Source: CAZYQW01 sp964649825 | GTDB taxonomy: Bacteria > Planctomycetota > B15-G4 > JADJEK01 | Assembly (NCBI GenBank): GCA_964649825.1 | Contig: CAZYQW010000130.1 | Location: 1 to 64,000, forward strand | DNA: 64,000 nt | Direction: 5' to 3' | Part shown: piece after piece, positions 8,148 through 16,472 of the stretch | Numbering within the stretch: the first letter of the stretch is position 1 | Layout of the letters: each line of letters begins with the position of its first letter | Position numbers and translations under genes: made by a program | Notes under the pieces: model-generated | What the model was told of the DNA's origin: nothing | What the model saw: the letters and a program-made list of their open reading frames with translations, nothing else | Database searches by the model: none

Positions 8148-8553
8148 GCCGCCGCCACGCGGCGCGGGCGTCGCCAGGGTCGCCGTCGAATTCGCGCGTT
8201 ACGTTCCTCCCCCTTCCCAAGAGCAAGTCGCGCTGCCCGGTCACCCATCCTTGGCCGAGCACAGCGACCATCCGATGAGCGGCGCCACGCTGCTGATGGA
8301 AAAACACCCAGAATTCCGCCCAACCTCCGAGAGGGAATCGGCCTTCTTGCCCTCGCATATCGTGACGCCCCCCAAATCGTTTCTAGAACGAAAGGAAGGT
8401 CTTGCCTCAGGTCGCCGCCATCGGCCTCGCCCTTCGCGGTGGGGCCGATGGCGGCGACCTGAGGCAGGTTGCGCCCATCCATCATCGTGATCCCTTCGTC
8501 CCCGTTCCCGCGTAGCACCTCGGACGGCGACCGGCACGCTCGGGCACTCGGCC
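8148..8553. other. Non-coding stretch with a perfect hairpin and a partial REP copy
   Basis: From the RAYT start (7932) to the sigma factor stop (8554) there is no convincing gene; 8041-8147 is the right repeat. The rest holds a perfect 24-bp hairpin (8403-8466) and a third, partial copy of the repeat core (8494-8518, same orientation as the right copy: cttcgtccccgttcccgcgt). The base composition is less GC-rich around 8285-8400 than in the neighbours, which suggests non-coding or imported DNA. Confidence 0.6.
8403..8466. repeat. Perfect 24-bp inverted repeat with 16-nt loop
   Basis: The 24-nt arm at 8403-8426 (beginning tgcctcaggtcgccgc) pairs without mismatch with 8443-8466. The loop is 8427-8442. 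There is no T-tract on either side, so it is not a standard Rho-independent terminator. It sits between the RAYT element and the partial REP copy and may be a structured RNA or a target/remnant of the transposase. Confidence 0.7.
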
Positions 8554-9195
8554 TCACGCGCTCGGCTTGACGGGGTCGCCGTCGGACGGGGGCTCGCCGG
8601 CGCGGCGGCGCAGCACCTCGAACGCCTTGCGGAAGCGTTCCAGGGCTCGCAGCCGGGCGCGCTCGGCGGCGTCCGGACCGATCCCGAGCCGGACGGCCAG
8701 GTCGGCAAGCGGCATCCCGACCGCGACGGCACGCACGAGCTCCTGATCCCGGGGCAGCAGCAGCCGGACCGCTCGCATCGCGAGCCCGGTCAGCTCACGG
8801 TTCTCGGCGCGAGTCGCCGGGCCCTTCGACGCGGCGGCCGGCGTCACGCCCCCACGTTCGGTCCGATCCGACGGAGCGGACCGCATGTGCTCGGTGATGC
8901 GCAGGAGCTCGCCTCCGACGCGCTTCTCGGCCGACCAGTACTTGTGCCGACTGGCCACGTGTTGGCGCGCCACCGTCAGCAGCCACGCGACGAACGCCCG
9001 CTCGCCGCGGTACGAGAAGTGCCCCTCGCCGCGGTACGCGCGCAGCATGACTCCCTGGACGAGATCGTCCTCGGCCTCGAAGCGGAGCACGCCGCGGGCG
9101 TGCGAGCGAAGGAACCGCTCCAACGTCGCGCGGTGCCGCTCGATCAGCTCGGAGAACGGCGGCGGGGGGCCGCCCTTGAAAGCCTCGTCGGTCAT
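8554..9195 (-). CDS. ECF-like RNA polymerase sigma factor
   Basis: Predicted alternative sigma factor of 213 residues. The sigma2 region is the segment from FSELIERHRATLERFL through DLVQGVMLRAYRGE to FVAWLLTVARQHVASR; the sigma4 helix-turn-helix is LPRDQELVRAVAVGMPLADLAVRLGIGPDAAERARL (shown in two parts: LPRDQELVRAVAVG and LADLAVRLGIGPDAAERARL). The linker is long and low in complexity (SAPSDRTERGGVTPAAASKG). ATG at 9195 (MTDEAFKGG) is preferred; ATG at 9222 would add nine basic residues. No anti-sigma gene is adjacent. It diverges from the methyltransferase at 9416 across an intergenic region carrying a G10 tract. The C-terminal tail is rich in Pro, Ser and Asp. Regulon unknown. Confidence 0.78.
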   Translation of the reverse strand: MTDEAFKGGPPPPFSELIERHRATLERFLRSHARGVLRFEAEDDLVQGVMLRAYRGEGHFSYRGERAFVAWLLTVARQHVASRHKYWSAEKRVGGELLRITEHMRSAPSDRTERGGVTPAAASKGPATRAENRELTGLAMRAVRLLLPRDQELVRAVAVGMPLADLAVRLGIGPDAAERARLRALERFRKAFEVLRRRAGEPPSDGDPVKPSA

Positions 9196-9347
9196 TCGTC
9201 GCCTCACGCGTCGGGCGCTCATCGACACGCCGGCCGAGTCCGGTTCGCGTTGACGCGCGATGGTCGCTCGGGACGCTCCCATCGTCCCACGCGACCTCTC
9301 GCCCGCCCATCCGGATCTCCTCCGATTCTCACGACCGGGTCCGTGCC

Positions 9348-9357
9348 GGGGGGGGGG
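9348..9357 (+). repeat. G10 homopolymer tract between divergent genes
   Basis: Ten consecutive G residues lie 58 nt upstream of the methyltransferase ATG and about 150 nt upstream of the sigma factor start. Similar G9 tracts occur at 18827-18835 and 29256-29264, all outside genes. Confidence 0.8.
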
Positions 9358-9415
9358 ATCCGCGTCGCTCCCCGACCCACTACCGCCGCTCGGGCCCGTC
9401 CGGTATGACGGAAGC

Positions 9416-10243
9416 ATGACGAAGCGAAAGCAAACACGAGGCTACCTGCACGGGTTCACGATCGAGGAGCAGGAACGGCTGCGGCGGCAGGCGCGCTTCG
9501 TGGAGCACCGCGTCCACGATCGCCTTCCATTCTGGCGAGCGCGACGACTCATCGAGGTCGGCTGCGGCGTCGGGGCGCAGACCGAGATCCTGCTGCGCTA
9601 CTTCCCGGAGCTCCACGTCACCGGCATCGATCAATCGGCGTCCAACCTCGAGGTGGCGCGGAAGAACCTCGCGAAAGTGCCGTGGGCAGAGGGACGATAC
9701 GAGCTGGTCGAGGCGGACGCGAGCCGCCTCGACTTCAAGTCGGACACGTTCGACTCCGCGTTCCTCTGCTGGGTGCTGGAGCATGTCGGCGACCCCGCCC
9801 TGGTGCTGTCGGAGACCCGCCGGGTGCTGCGACCGGGCTCGCCGATCGTGGTCACCGAGGTCCAGAACGCGTCCTTCTTCATCGATCCGTACAGCCCGCA
9901 GACGCTCGCCTATTGGATGGCGTTCAACGACTACCAGCTCGAGATCGGCGGAGATCCGTTCGTCGGCGCCAAGCTCGGCAACCTCCTTCAGGCGGTCGGT
10001 TTTCGCGACGTCACGACGAAGGTGCGGACGATCCACCTCGACAACCGCGAGCCGGGCCAGCGCGCCGAGTTCCTCGACTATTGGACCGAGCTCCTCCTCT
10101 CCGGCGCGCCGGGGCTGGTCGCGGCCGGCAAGGTCTCCGCCGACGTCGTCGAGGGGATGAAGGAGGAGCTCCAGCACGTCGGCCACGACCCGAACGCGGT
10201 CTTCTTCTACTCGTTCATCCAGGCGAGGGCGGTCGTGCTCTGA
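9416..10243 (+). CDS. Class I SAM-dependent methyltransferase
   Basis: 275-residue methyltransferase. Motif I is LIEVGCGVGAQTEILL (about residues 42-57), followed by the acidic strand end LHVTGIDQS, a post-I EADASRLDFKSDTFDSAF and the motif LRPGSPIVVTEVQN. This Methyltransf_11/25-type Rossmann core is typical of small-molecule methylation, but the substrate cannot be told. ATG at 9416 is preferred to the longer open frame upstream, because the extension is Pro/Gly-rich, crosses the G10 tract and lacks homology-like structure. It is followed convergently, 23 nt away, by the large kinase gene. No operon partner. Confidence 0.82.
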   Translation: MTKRKQTRGYLHGFTIEEQERLRRQARFVEHRVHDRLPFWRARRLIEVGCGVGAQTEILLRYFPELHVTGIDQSASNLEVARKNLAKVPWAEGRYELVEADASRLDFKSDTFDSAFLCWVLEHVGDPALVLSETRRVLRPGSPIVVTEVQNASFFIDPYSPQTLAYWMAFNDYQLEIGGDPFVGAKLGNLLQAVGFRDVTTKVRTIHLDNREPGQRAEFLDYWTELLLSGAPGLVAAGKVSADVVEGMKEELQHVGHDPNAVFFYSFIQARAVVL

Positions 10244-10266
10244 CGAAGCACGTCGCGGGGCCGCCG

Positions 10267-13200
10267 TCACCGCGCAGCGGCGGCCGCCGCGAGGGAGCCG
10301 GCCGACCCGGGACGCCGGGCCACCATCCTCACGCCGACGTCGGGGTTCGGCACGTCCGCGGCAAGCTCGGCCCGCGTCGCGGCGCGGAAGTTCGCCTCGT
10401 AGATCATGCTCCACGAGCCTCCGCGCGCGGTACGCCCGCTGGTCGCGTCGCCCCACGCGTCCAGACACCACTCCCACTGGCCGCCGCACAGGTCGTAGAC
10501 GCCGTACGGAGACTCGTCGCGCGGAAAACGGTAGCACGGCTCCTGCTCCACGACCTCGCGCGCGAACCGCGACTTCACCCAGGTCGGATCGAAGGTGTCG
10601 CCGAACGGAAAAAACCGACCATCGACTCCGCGTGCGGCCTTCTCCCACTCGAGCTCGGTGGGCAGGTCGAACTCGAGCTCGGAACCGAACTGCTCGCGGA
10701 AGACCCGGGTCAGCCACGCGGCGAAGGCCCGCGCGTCGTGCCAGGAGACGCTGCTGATCGGATGCAAGCGGCGACCCGACGGAAACGAGAACGACCCGTC
10801 CGGTCCTCTCCTCCACTCGGGAATCAACGCGCCGTCGAGCGAGCGCGGGAAGAGCGTAGGCGTGGGGGACGCGTCGATGACCGCCTGGGTGGCGGGGTCG
10901 TTCAGGAATGTCGCCCATTCTTCCCACGTGCTCTCGCGTTCGCACATCCAGAAGTCGTCGACCTCGGGTGTTCCCGGCTCGAGGGGTGCGAACGCGCGCG
11001 CGTCCCCTCCGGCCGCGAACCTCCCCGAAGCCACGCGCACGAAACGATCGGGGGCCACGCCGATCGGATCGAGCCGCACGCGCCGGTGCACGTCGTCTCC
11101 GCGCGGGACGACGAACGGCACGCGGACGTCGGCGCGGCCGTCCGCGCGCAGCAGCGCCACGTAGCGGCCGGGCTCCAGCTCCACGCCCGCCACCGGCGTG
11201 CGACCGATTTCGCACGCGCGCGACGGGAAGAGCGGCGCGCACGTCGTGCGCGCGACGAGACCGCCGGGGACGTCGATCTCGATCAGGTCGCCGTCCCGCC
11301 AGAGCGACGCCCAGCACGGCGCGTCGTAGACGATCGAGTCCGGCTCGTAGGCGTTGATGCCCAGGTCCGCGAGCCCCTCGGCCTCGACGCCGAACTCCCG
11401 CCCGTCCCGCTCGAACGTGAACACGAATCGGCGGCCGGGATGCTCAGCGGTGAGCCGGTAGAGGCGCGCCACGTCGTATGCCTCCCGGATCGGCTCATCG
11501 TCGACCCGCACGAGGCGATCGAGGGCCTGGATCGCGCCGCTCGTGAACGGCACGAGGATCACGTCCTGGATCGGATGCCCGGCCACCGACACGAGGACGT
11601 CGCCGACCTCGAGACGGGCGACCGGTGCAGATGGAGCGAGCTCCAGCGGCGATACCACGCGCAGGCACCAGGTGCCGACCGGCACGGGCATGGGCGCGTC
11701 GCGCACCGGCACCGGCACCAGCCGCCGCTCGGCGCCGGGCCTCAGACCGGCGGCGTCCGCGTATCGAAACAGGTACACCGTCGCGCCGGAAGGATCGCTC
11801 TCCATGGCGAGGCGGCGGCGCGGCTCGAGCTCGGCGGCGTGCCGGCCGGCACGATCGATCGCTCGGACACGTTCCGCGAGCCATGCCGCCCGCGGCTGGT
11901 CGTCATCGCCGACGGCCTCGCGCCACTGCTCCATCCACAGCTCGGCCAGGAAGGCGTCGACCCGCGGGTCGAGCGGCGCGATCGCTCGGGCCTCCTGCGC
12001 GCGCTCGGCGGCGAGCAGGAAGTCGCGGACCTGCTCGCGCTCGAGCGCCGCGACCGCGTCCTCCGTCTCGCGAAGCCGGCGGTGCTCGGCGGGGGCCAGG
12101 TGCCGGGTGTTCACCCCGTGCACCGATCCTGCGACCGACCCGCGCAGGTCGGCGATCCGCTCCGCTCGGCCGCGGCAATCGTCCAGGTGCCGCCGCGCGG
12201 CGGCGAGCGCCGCGTCGCAACGGCTCTCGTTCCACGACCGGATGACGGCGTCACGCAGGCGCGCCGCGTCCACGTCGTCCGGGAGTCGACCCAAGGCTCG
12301 ATCGCACGCGGCGAGGGCCGCTTGATGCTCGCCACGTTCCACGAGGCCGCGCGCCGCGGCGAGCTCACGGCGGAGGTCGACGAGCTTCCGCCGGTTCGCT
12401 GCCACTTCCATGCCGGCCCCGACGATGCCGAGCGCCGCGACCGCGGCCAACGCCGTACTGAGGGCCCGGTTTCGGCGCGACCACTTGACGATGCGCGCGA
12501 GCGGCCCCGACGGACGCGCGCGGATCGGTCTGATCTCGACGAGCGCCTCCAAGTCCTCGGCCAACGCGCGCGCGTCCGCGTAACGGCGCCGCGGGTCTCG
12601 TTCCATCGCCTTCAGGATCACGGTCTCGGCGTCGCGCGAGAGGGCCGGCTGGACGCGACGAGGCGGCGGCGCGGCACCGGACAGAATCGCGTGGAACAGT
12701 TGCTCCGTGGTGTCGCCTCCGAACGGCAGGGTGCCGGTCACCGCCTCGTACAGCGTGACGCCGAGCGAGTAGACGTCGGTACGCGCGTCGAGCGGCGCGC
12801 TGCCCCCCTTGATCTGCTCGGGAGACGCGTAGGTCGGCGTGCCGCGAAACTCCCCGGTCAGAGTGGCTCGATCTTCTTCGAAGTGGCGCGCGATTCCGAA
12901 GTCGACCAGCACGGCACGGTCGTCCTCCAGCACCAGGATGTTCGACGGTTTCACGTCGCGATGGATGATTCGCTCCGCATGCGCCGCCTCGAGCGCGCGC
13001 GCGATCTGGGCACCGAAGCGGAGGATCTTGCCGAGGACCGCCGGCACCTCGTTCGCGCGGGCCTCGGCCAACCATTCGTCGAACGACCGGCCCGCGAGCA
13101 ACTCCATCGCGATCCAGGCGACGCCGTCCTGCACGCCGGCCGCGTGAATCGTGACGATGCTCGGGTGCCGCAGCGCCGCCAGCGCTCGGGCCTCGCGCTG

Positions 13201-13632
13201 GAACGCCGACTCGGACGCGATCGATCCCCGGCGCTCGGGACGGAGGACCTTGAGCGCGACCTTTCGGCCCAGGCCCTTCTGCTCCGCGAAGTACAGTTCG
13301 CCCATCCCTCCGCGCGAGAGTCGACAGAGGACGTGGAAGCCGTCGATGCGCGGCAGGCCGCCTCCAGCCGGAACGGCCCGATCCTCTCCCGCGGACACGC
13401 CGATCCCGACGAGCCGAATCAGCTCGCGCAGCCGATCGCGGAGCGGCGCCCCCACCGCGGCGTGGCGCGCGCAGAACGCATCGATCGGCTCCGCGGCCCC
13501 CGCGGCGACGGCGTCGAGGTACTCGTAGTACGCGTCCTCGAGCGCGTCGCTCGCGTCGGCGCGGTCTTGGGAGAAAGCGTCGGGTGGATCCAATGGGGCC
13601 TCACCAGTCTGGCGCGCGCCATCGTATCCCAT
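10267..13632 (-). CDS. Ser/Thr protein kinase - coiled coil - PDZ-like - FGE (sulfatase-modifying-factor) fusion protein
   Basis: 1121-residue membrane signalling protein. Residues about 95-370 are a PknB-type kinase: RLSRGGMGELYFAE loop, lysine in KVALKVL (K128), catalytic IIHRDVKPSNIL (D226), VDFGIA (D244) and GTPTYASPEQ. A transmembrane helix (about 391-408, LSTALAAVAALGIVGAG) follows a basic stop-transfer segment. Next come a helical, probably coiled-coil/TPR-like region (415-590), a PDZ-like segment around 674-760 (LEVGDVLVSVAGHPIQDV and a second similar unit), and a formylglycine-generating-enzyme fold at about 864-1115 (SSVSWHDARAFAAWL, LPTELEWEKAARG, SPYGVYDLCGGQWEW, RGGSW). The kinase should be cytoplasmic and the FGE domain outside. 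Such FGE domains in kinases are often non-catalytic binding modules. The start at 13632 is the first ATG; no strong Shine-Dalgarno is seen. Confidence 0.88.
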   Translation of the reverse strand: MGYDGARQTGEAPLDPPDAFSQDRADASDALEDAYYEYLDAVAAGAAEPIDAFCARHAAVGAPLRDRLRELIRLVGIGVSAGEDRAVPAGGGLPRIDGFHVLCRLSRGGMGELYFAEQKGLGRKVALKVLRPERRGSIASESAFQREARALAALRHPSIVTIHAAGVQDGVAWIAMELLAGRSFDEWLAEARANEVPAVLGKILRFGAQIARALEAAHAERIIHRDVKPSNILVLEDDRAVLVDFGIARHFEEDRATLTGEFRGTPTYASPEQIKGGSAPLDARTDVYSLGVTLYEAVTGTLPFGGDTTEQLFHAILSGAAPPPRRVQPALSRDAETVILKAMERDPRRRYADARALAEDLEALVEIRPIRARPSGPLARIVKWSRRNRALSTALAAVAALGIVGAGMEVAANRRKLVDLRRELAAARGLVERGEHQAALAACDRALGRLPDDVDAARLRDAVIRSWNESRCDAALAAARRHLDDCRGRAERIADLRGSVAGSVHGVNTRHLAPAEHRRLRETEDAVAALEREQVRDFLLAAERAQEARAIAPLDPRVDAFLAELWMEQWREAVGDDDQPRAAWLAERVRAIDRAGRHAAELEPRRRLAMESDPSGATVYLFRYADAAGLRPGAERRLVPVPVRDAPMPVPVGTWCLRVVSPLELAPSAPVARLEVGDVLVSVAGHPIQDVILVPFTSGAIQALDRLVRVDDEPIREAYDVARLYRLTAEHPGRRFVFTFERDGREFGVEAEGLADLGINAYEPDSIVYDAPCWASLWRDGDLIEIDVPGGLVARTTCAPLFPSRACEIGRTPVAGVELEPGRYVALLRADGRADVRVPFVVPRGDDVHRRVRLDPIGVAPDRFVRVASGRFAAGGDARAFAPLEPGTPEVDDFWMCERESTWEEWATFLNDPATQAVIDASPTPTLFPRSLDGALIPEWRRGPDGSFSFPSGRRLHPISSVSWHDARAFAAWLTRVFREQFGSELEFDLPTELEWEKAARGVDGRFFPFGDTFDPTWVKSRFAREVVEQEPCYRFPRDESPYGVYDLCGGQWEWCLDAWGDATSGRTARGGSWSMIYEANFRAATRAELAADVPNPDVGVRMVARRPGSAGSLAAAAAAR

Positions 13633-13806
13633 TGGCCACGGGCGGCAGCGGGCGGAGAGCGGAGGGCGGTTTCAGGCCGGAGTCGAACGCGCCCGCGCAG
13701 ATTCCCCGCGAGGCCCCTCAAGTTCCGTCCCCGATGGGCTCGAAGAGCCTTCCGTTCTCTCTTGTCGACCGACTCGGAGCACCCGTTTCCAAGAGGGGGA
13801 TGACCC

Positions 13807-14517
13807 ATGACCAGGCCGACCGTCGCGTACAACGTCCCATCCCGCCTTCCCGACCAGCGGACGATCCTCGTCACCGGCCATTTCCGCGGCGGCACGTCCA
13901 TGGTGGCGGGGATCCTGCGCATGCTGGGCCTGTTCCTGGGCGATCGGATCGAGCGCGGCAACAACGAGGACCTCGAGTTCAAGGACGCGCCGGTGAGCGC
14001 GATTCGCGCGCGGATCCGCGAGCGGGACGCCGCGCACCACGTCTGGGGCTTCAAGTACCCGGGCGTCTTCCTGACCGGAGCGGAGTGGATCGACGAGGTG
14101 CGCAACCCGATCGTCGTGTGCATCATGCGCGACCTCCTTGCCTGCGCTCAGAGCGAAGTCTTCAACCGCCAGTTCGCGGACGAGCTCGATGCGCTCCGTT
14201 CGAAGTGCGACCACCAGACGAAGCTCATGCAGTTCCTCGAGGTGGTGAAGGCCCGGCGCCGCCCGTTCATGCTGATCAGCTACGAACGCGCCCTCCAGCA
14301 CCCGCGCGACGTGGTCGACTCGCTCGCCGCGTTCGCCGGCCTCGACGCGCCGGAGGAAACGCGGCGGAACGCGGCCGACTTCGTGACCCCCGAGCGAGGC
14401 CACGCCGACCCCGAGGCGAATCCCTACGTGTCGCTCGAGTTCGTTCTCGCGAGCCGGCTGCGTGACGAGCTCCGCGCCGCCGGCCGAGGACCGTCATCTC
14501 CCGCAGGCCGCACGTAG
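13807..14517 (+). CDS. Sulfotransferase-family protein
   Basis: 236-residue P-loop sulfotransferase-like protein. The PAPS-binding 5'-phosphosulfate loop is VTGHFRGGTSMVAGILRMLG (about residues 21-40). The RDLLACAQSEVFNRQ segment matches the 3'-phosphate site region, and PFMLISYERALQHPRDVVDS is the usual second half (LISYE..LQHP) seen in bacterial sulfotransferases. A gaggggg Shine-Dalgarno lies 8 nt upstream of the ATG. It is shorter than many members and ends in a disordered Pro/Gly tail. It diverges from the kinase-FGE gene; a functional link (sulfation and a sulfatase-factor-like domain) is suggestive only. Substrate unknown. Confidence 0.78.
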   Translation: MTRPTVAYNVPSRLPDQRTILVTGHFRGGTSMVAGILRMLGLFLGDRIERGNNEDLEFKDAPVSAIRARIRERDAAHHVWGFKYPGVFLTGAEWIDEVRNPIVVCIMRDLLACAQSEVFNRQFADELDALRSKCDHQTKLMQFLEVVKARRRPFMLISYERALQHPRDVVDSLAAFAGLDAPEETRRNAADFVTPERGHADPEANPYVSLEFVLASRLRDELRAAGRGPSSPAGRT

Positions 14518-14552
14518 GATCTCCGCTCGACGGGGGGCTCGCCGTCACCGCC

Positions 14553-14972
14553 TCAGCGCAGCACCGGGGGCCGGTACGCGTAGAGCAGCAGCCCGACCAA
14601 CACGAGGAAGACGACCGGCGACACGAGCGTCGCGGGCGGGTCGTGCTTCACGTGCGTGTACGTCGCACCGACCATGATGCACGCGAGCAGTGCCGCTCCC
14701 AGGTAGGCGACGCGCGGGAAGAGGAGGAGGCCCGCGCCCGCGAGCTGCAGGACGGCGGTCAACACTCGAAAGCCGTCCGAGTAGCCCCATCGCTGGAAGT
14801 CGGACGCCATCCTCGCGTCGCCGGCCAGGTTCTTGACCGCCACCATCACGAAGAAGGCGGCCACCAAGTACCTGAGCACCATCGAGCCGGTCCCGATCCA
14901 ACGGGACGTCGAATCGCCCGCGACGTAGAGCCAGTCGTTCACGAGAGCCTCCTTCGAGTTCGAAGTCGTCAT
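14553..14972 (-). CDS. DoxX-like integral membrane protein
   Basis: 139-residue protein with four predicted membrane helices: MVLRYLVAAFFVMVAVKNLA, FRVLTAVLQLAGAGLLLF, VAYLGAALLACIMVGATYT and LVSPVVFLVLVGLLLYAY. This is the topology of DoxX/DoxD-like proteins, often found with oxidoreductases or quinone-linked redox enzymes. The ATG at 14972 overlaps the stop of the SDR gene (14969-14972, ATGA), so it is the last gene of the minus-strand cluster that also holds the AMP ligase and the diiron protein. It ends convergently with the sulfotransferase gene. A membrane partner in the pathway is inferred from context only. Confidence 0.75.
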   Translation of the reverse strand: MTTSNSKEALVNDWLYVAGDSTSRWIGTGSMVLRYLVAAFFVMVAVKNLAGDARMASDFQRWGYSDGFRVLTAVLQLAGAGLLLFPRVAYLGAALLACIMVGATYTHVKHDPPATLVSPVVFLVLVGLLLYAYRPPVLR

Positions 14973-15808
14973 GCGACCGTCGCCGACCCGGACGCATCCG
15001 GCGCTCCGCCGGCCGCCAGCCGCGCGTACGGCTCCATCCGTTCCGCCTCCTTGAAGAGCGAGCGATCGATCAGACGCGGAAACCAAGAGTTGAGCCGAAC
15101 GAAGAGCCGCTCCGGAAAGCCGAGGAACCGCTCGGCGCGATCCTTCGCGATCGCGTCGGCGACCCGGCGCGCGACGAGCTCGGGAGGATCCATCTTCATC
15201 TTCGTTCCTTCGGCGAGGTCCGAGTAGGTGTCGCTCATGCCCGTCCTGGTCGCGCGCGGCGCGACGTAGACGACGTTCACCCCGGTTCCGTGCAGCTCGC
15301 GCCGCAGCGCCTCGCAGAACCCGCGCAAGGCGAACTTGGTCGCCGAGTACGCGGAGAAGTACGGGAAGCCGATCGATCCGAAGATCGAACCGACGACCGC
15401 GATGGTGCCCGAGCCGCGCGCTCGGAAGCGGGGAATGAAGCGGCTCGTCAGCAGCATCGGCGCCAGCACGTTGACGCGAAACAACGCCTCGAGCCGCTCC
15501 GCGTCCTGCTCCTCGAAGCGGCAGAACGCGTTCGCGCCCGCGTTGTTCAGCACCACGTCGAGCCCGCCGAACGGTTCTTCGGCGTGGTCCGCGAACGTGG
15601 CGACGTCGCTCGTGCGCGACAGGTCGCACGGGTAGGTCGCCGCTTCCGCTCCCGATTCGCGAGCCGCACCCGCGACGGCGTCCAAGCGAGATCGATCACG
15701 CCCCATCAGCACGAGCCGAGCTCCACGCGAGGCGAGCTCGAGCGCGGTGGCGCGTCCGATACCGCTCGACGCCCCCGTCACGAGGATCCGGCTGCCTTCG
15801 ATCTTCAT
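14969..15808 (-). CDS. Short-chain dehydrogenase/reductase (SDR)
   Basis: 279-residue classical SDR. Cofactor motif TGASSGIG (residues 11-18); NNAG in LDVVLNNAGANAF; catalytic Ser in IAVVGSIFGSIGF, and Tyr/Lys in AYSATKFALRGF. An Arg in the loop after the second strand (LMGRDRSR) suggests NADP preference. After the catalytic region the sequence turns basic/aromatic (RLFVRLNSWFPRLIDRSLF), which could be a membrane-associated tail, as in long-chain or sterol-type SDRs. It begins 1 nt after the diiron-protein stop and overlaps the DoxX gene. In this cluster it probably reduces or oxidises a fatty-acid-derived intermediate. Confidence 0.88.
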   Translation of the reverse strand: MKIEGSRILVTGASSGIGRATALELASRGARLVLMGRDRSRLDAVAGAARESGAEAATYPCDLSRTSDVATFADHAEEPFGGLDVVLNNAGANAFCRFEEQDAERLEALFRVNVLAPMLLTSRFIPRFRARGSGTIAVVGSIFGSIGFPYFSAYSATKFALRGFCEALRRELHGTGVNVVYVAPRATRTGMSDTYSDLAEGTKMKMDPPELVARRVADAIAKDRAERFLGFPERLFVRLNSWFPRLIDRSLFKEAERMEPYARLAAGGAPDASGSATVA

Positions 15809-15809
15809 G

Positions 15810-16472
15810 TCACTCGCTCCCGTCCATCAACCCGCGGAACACGTCGCCGTAGAGGCGGAAGAAAACGTGAGCGGACCGCAGAATGTCGCGTTGATCGCGT
15901 TCGTCGTCGATCCGGTCCATCAGTCCGCGAAAGAATCCGACGTGGTCCTGATCGAGCTCGCCGTGCGTCGTCAAGTACGTGAACGCGCTTGGCGGCAGGC
16001 CGAGGGCGACCTCCAGTCGGCGGGCCGCGTCGCTCGCGCCTCGAACGCTCGCACCCTCGAGGACGTGGACCATCCCGAAGAACCCGAGCGGGTTCTTGCG
16101 ATGCACCACGTCGTATGCGTACGCGACCATCACGTCGCAGGGCACGTCCGGATCCGCGTCGCGGACTTCAGCGGGATCGCGGCCGCACTCCGCGACGTCA
16201 TCGAGGATCCACTCCTCGTGCCCGATCTCCTCGTCGATGTACTTCGCGATCTCGTGCCGCAGCCAGCCGTACCGCGGCGGCAGCGCCGCTCCCGTCGCCA
16301 TCAGCAGCGGCACGGTGTGCTTCACGTGATGGTACGCCTGCCCGAGGAAGCGCACGTAGGTCTGCCGGTCGACCTCGCCGGCGACCGCACGGCGAACGAA
16401 CGGGATCTCGAACAACGCCTCCTGCGCGCCGACGGTCTCCGCGACGATTCGATCGTGGAACGACAATCTCAC
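15810..16472 (-). CDS. Haem-oxygenase-like diiron protein (iron-containing redox enzyme family)
   Basis: 220-residue all-helical protein of the TenA/haem-oxygenase-like diiron oxidase (HDO) type. Candidate iron ligands are spaced as in that family: H48/H52 in QAYHHVKHTVPLL, E82 and H85 in YIDEEIGHEEW, E139 in MVHVLEGASV, and H170, D174, H177 in THGELDQDHVGFF. Related HDOs (UndA, CADD, BesC, SznF) use O2 to cleave or hydroxylate fatty acids and amines. The start is GTG at 16472 because it forms a GTGA overlap with the ligase stop and begins the conserved helix; the open frame upstream is a shadow. The reaction here is not known; a fatty-acyl or amide substrate is suggested by the neighbours. 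Confidence 0.82.
   Translation of the reverse strand: MRLSFHDRIVAETVGAQEALFEIPFVRRAVAGEVDRQTYVRFLGQAYHHVKHTVPLLMATGAALPPRYGWLRHEIAKYIDEEIGHEEWILDDVAECGRDPAEVRDADPDVPCDVMVAYAYDVVHRKNPLGFFGMVHVLEGASVRGASDAARRLEVALGLPPSAFTYLTTHGELDQDHVGFFRGLMDRIDDERDQRDILRSAHVFFRLYGDVFRGLMDGSE

Noticed and set aside
9682..13803. Very long plus-strand frame of 1373 codons opposite the kinase-FGE gene
   Set aside because: Compositionally antisense-like; the kinase on the other strand has all its catalytic motifs.
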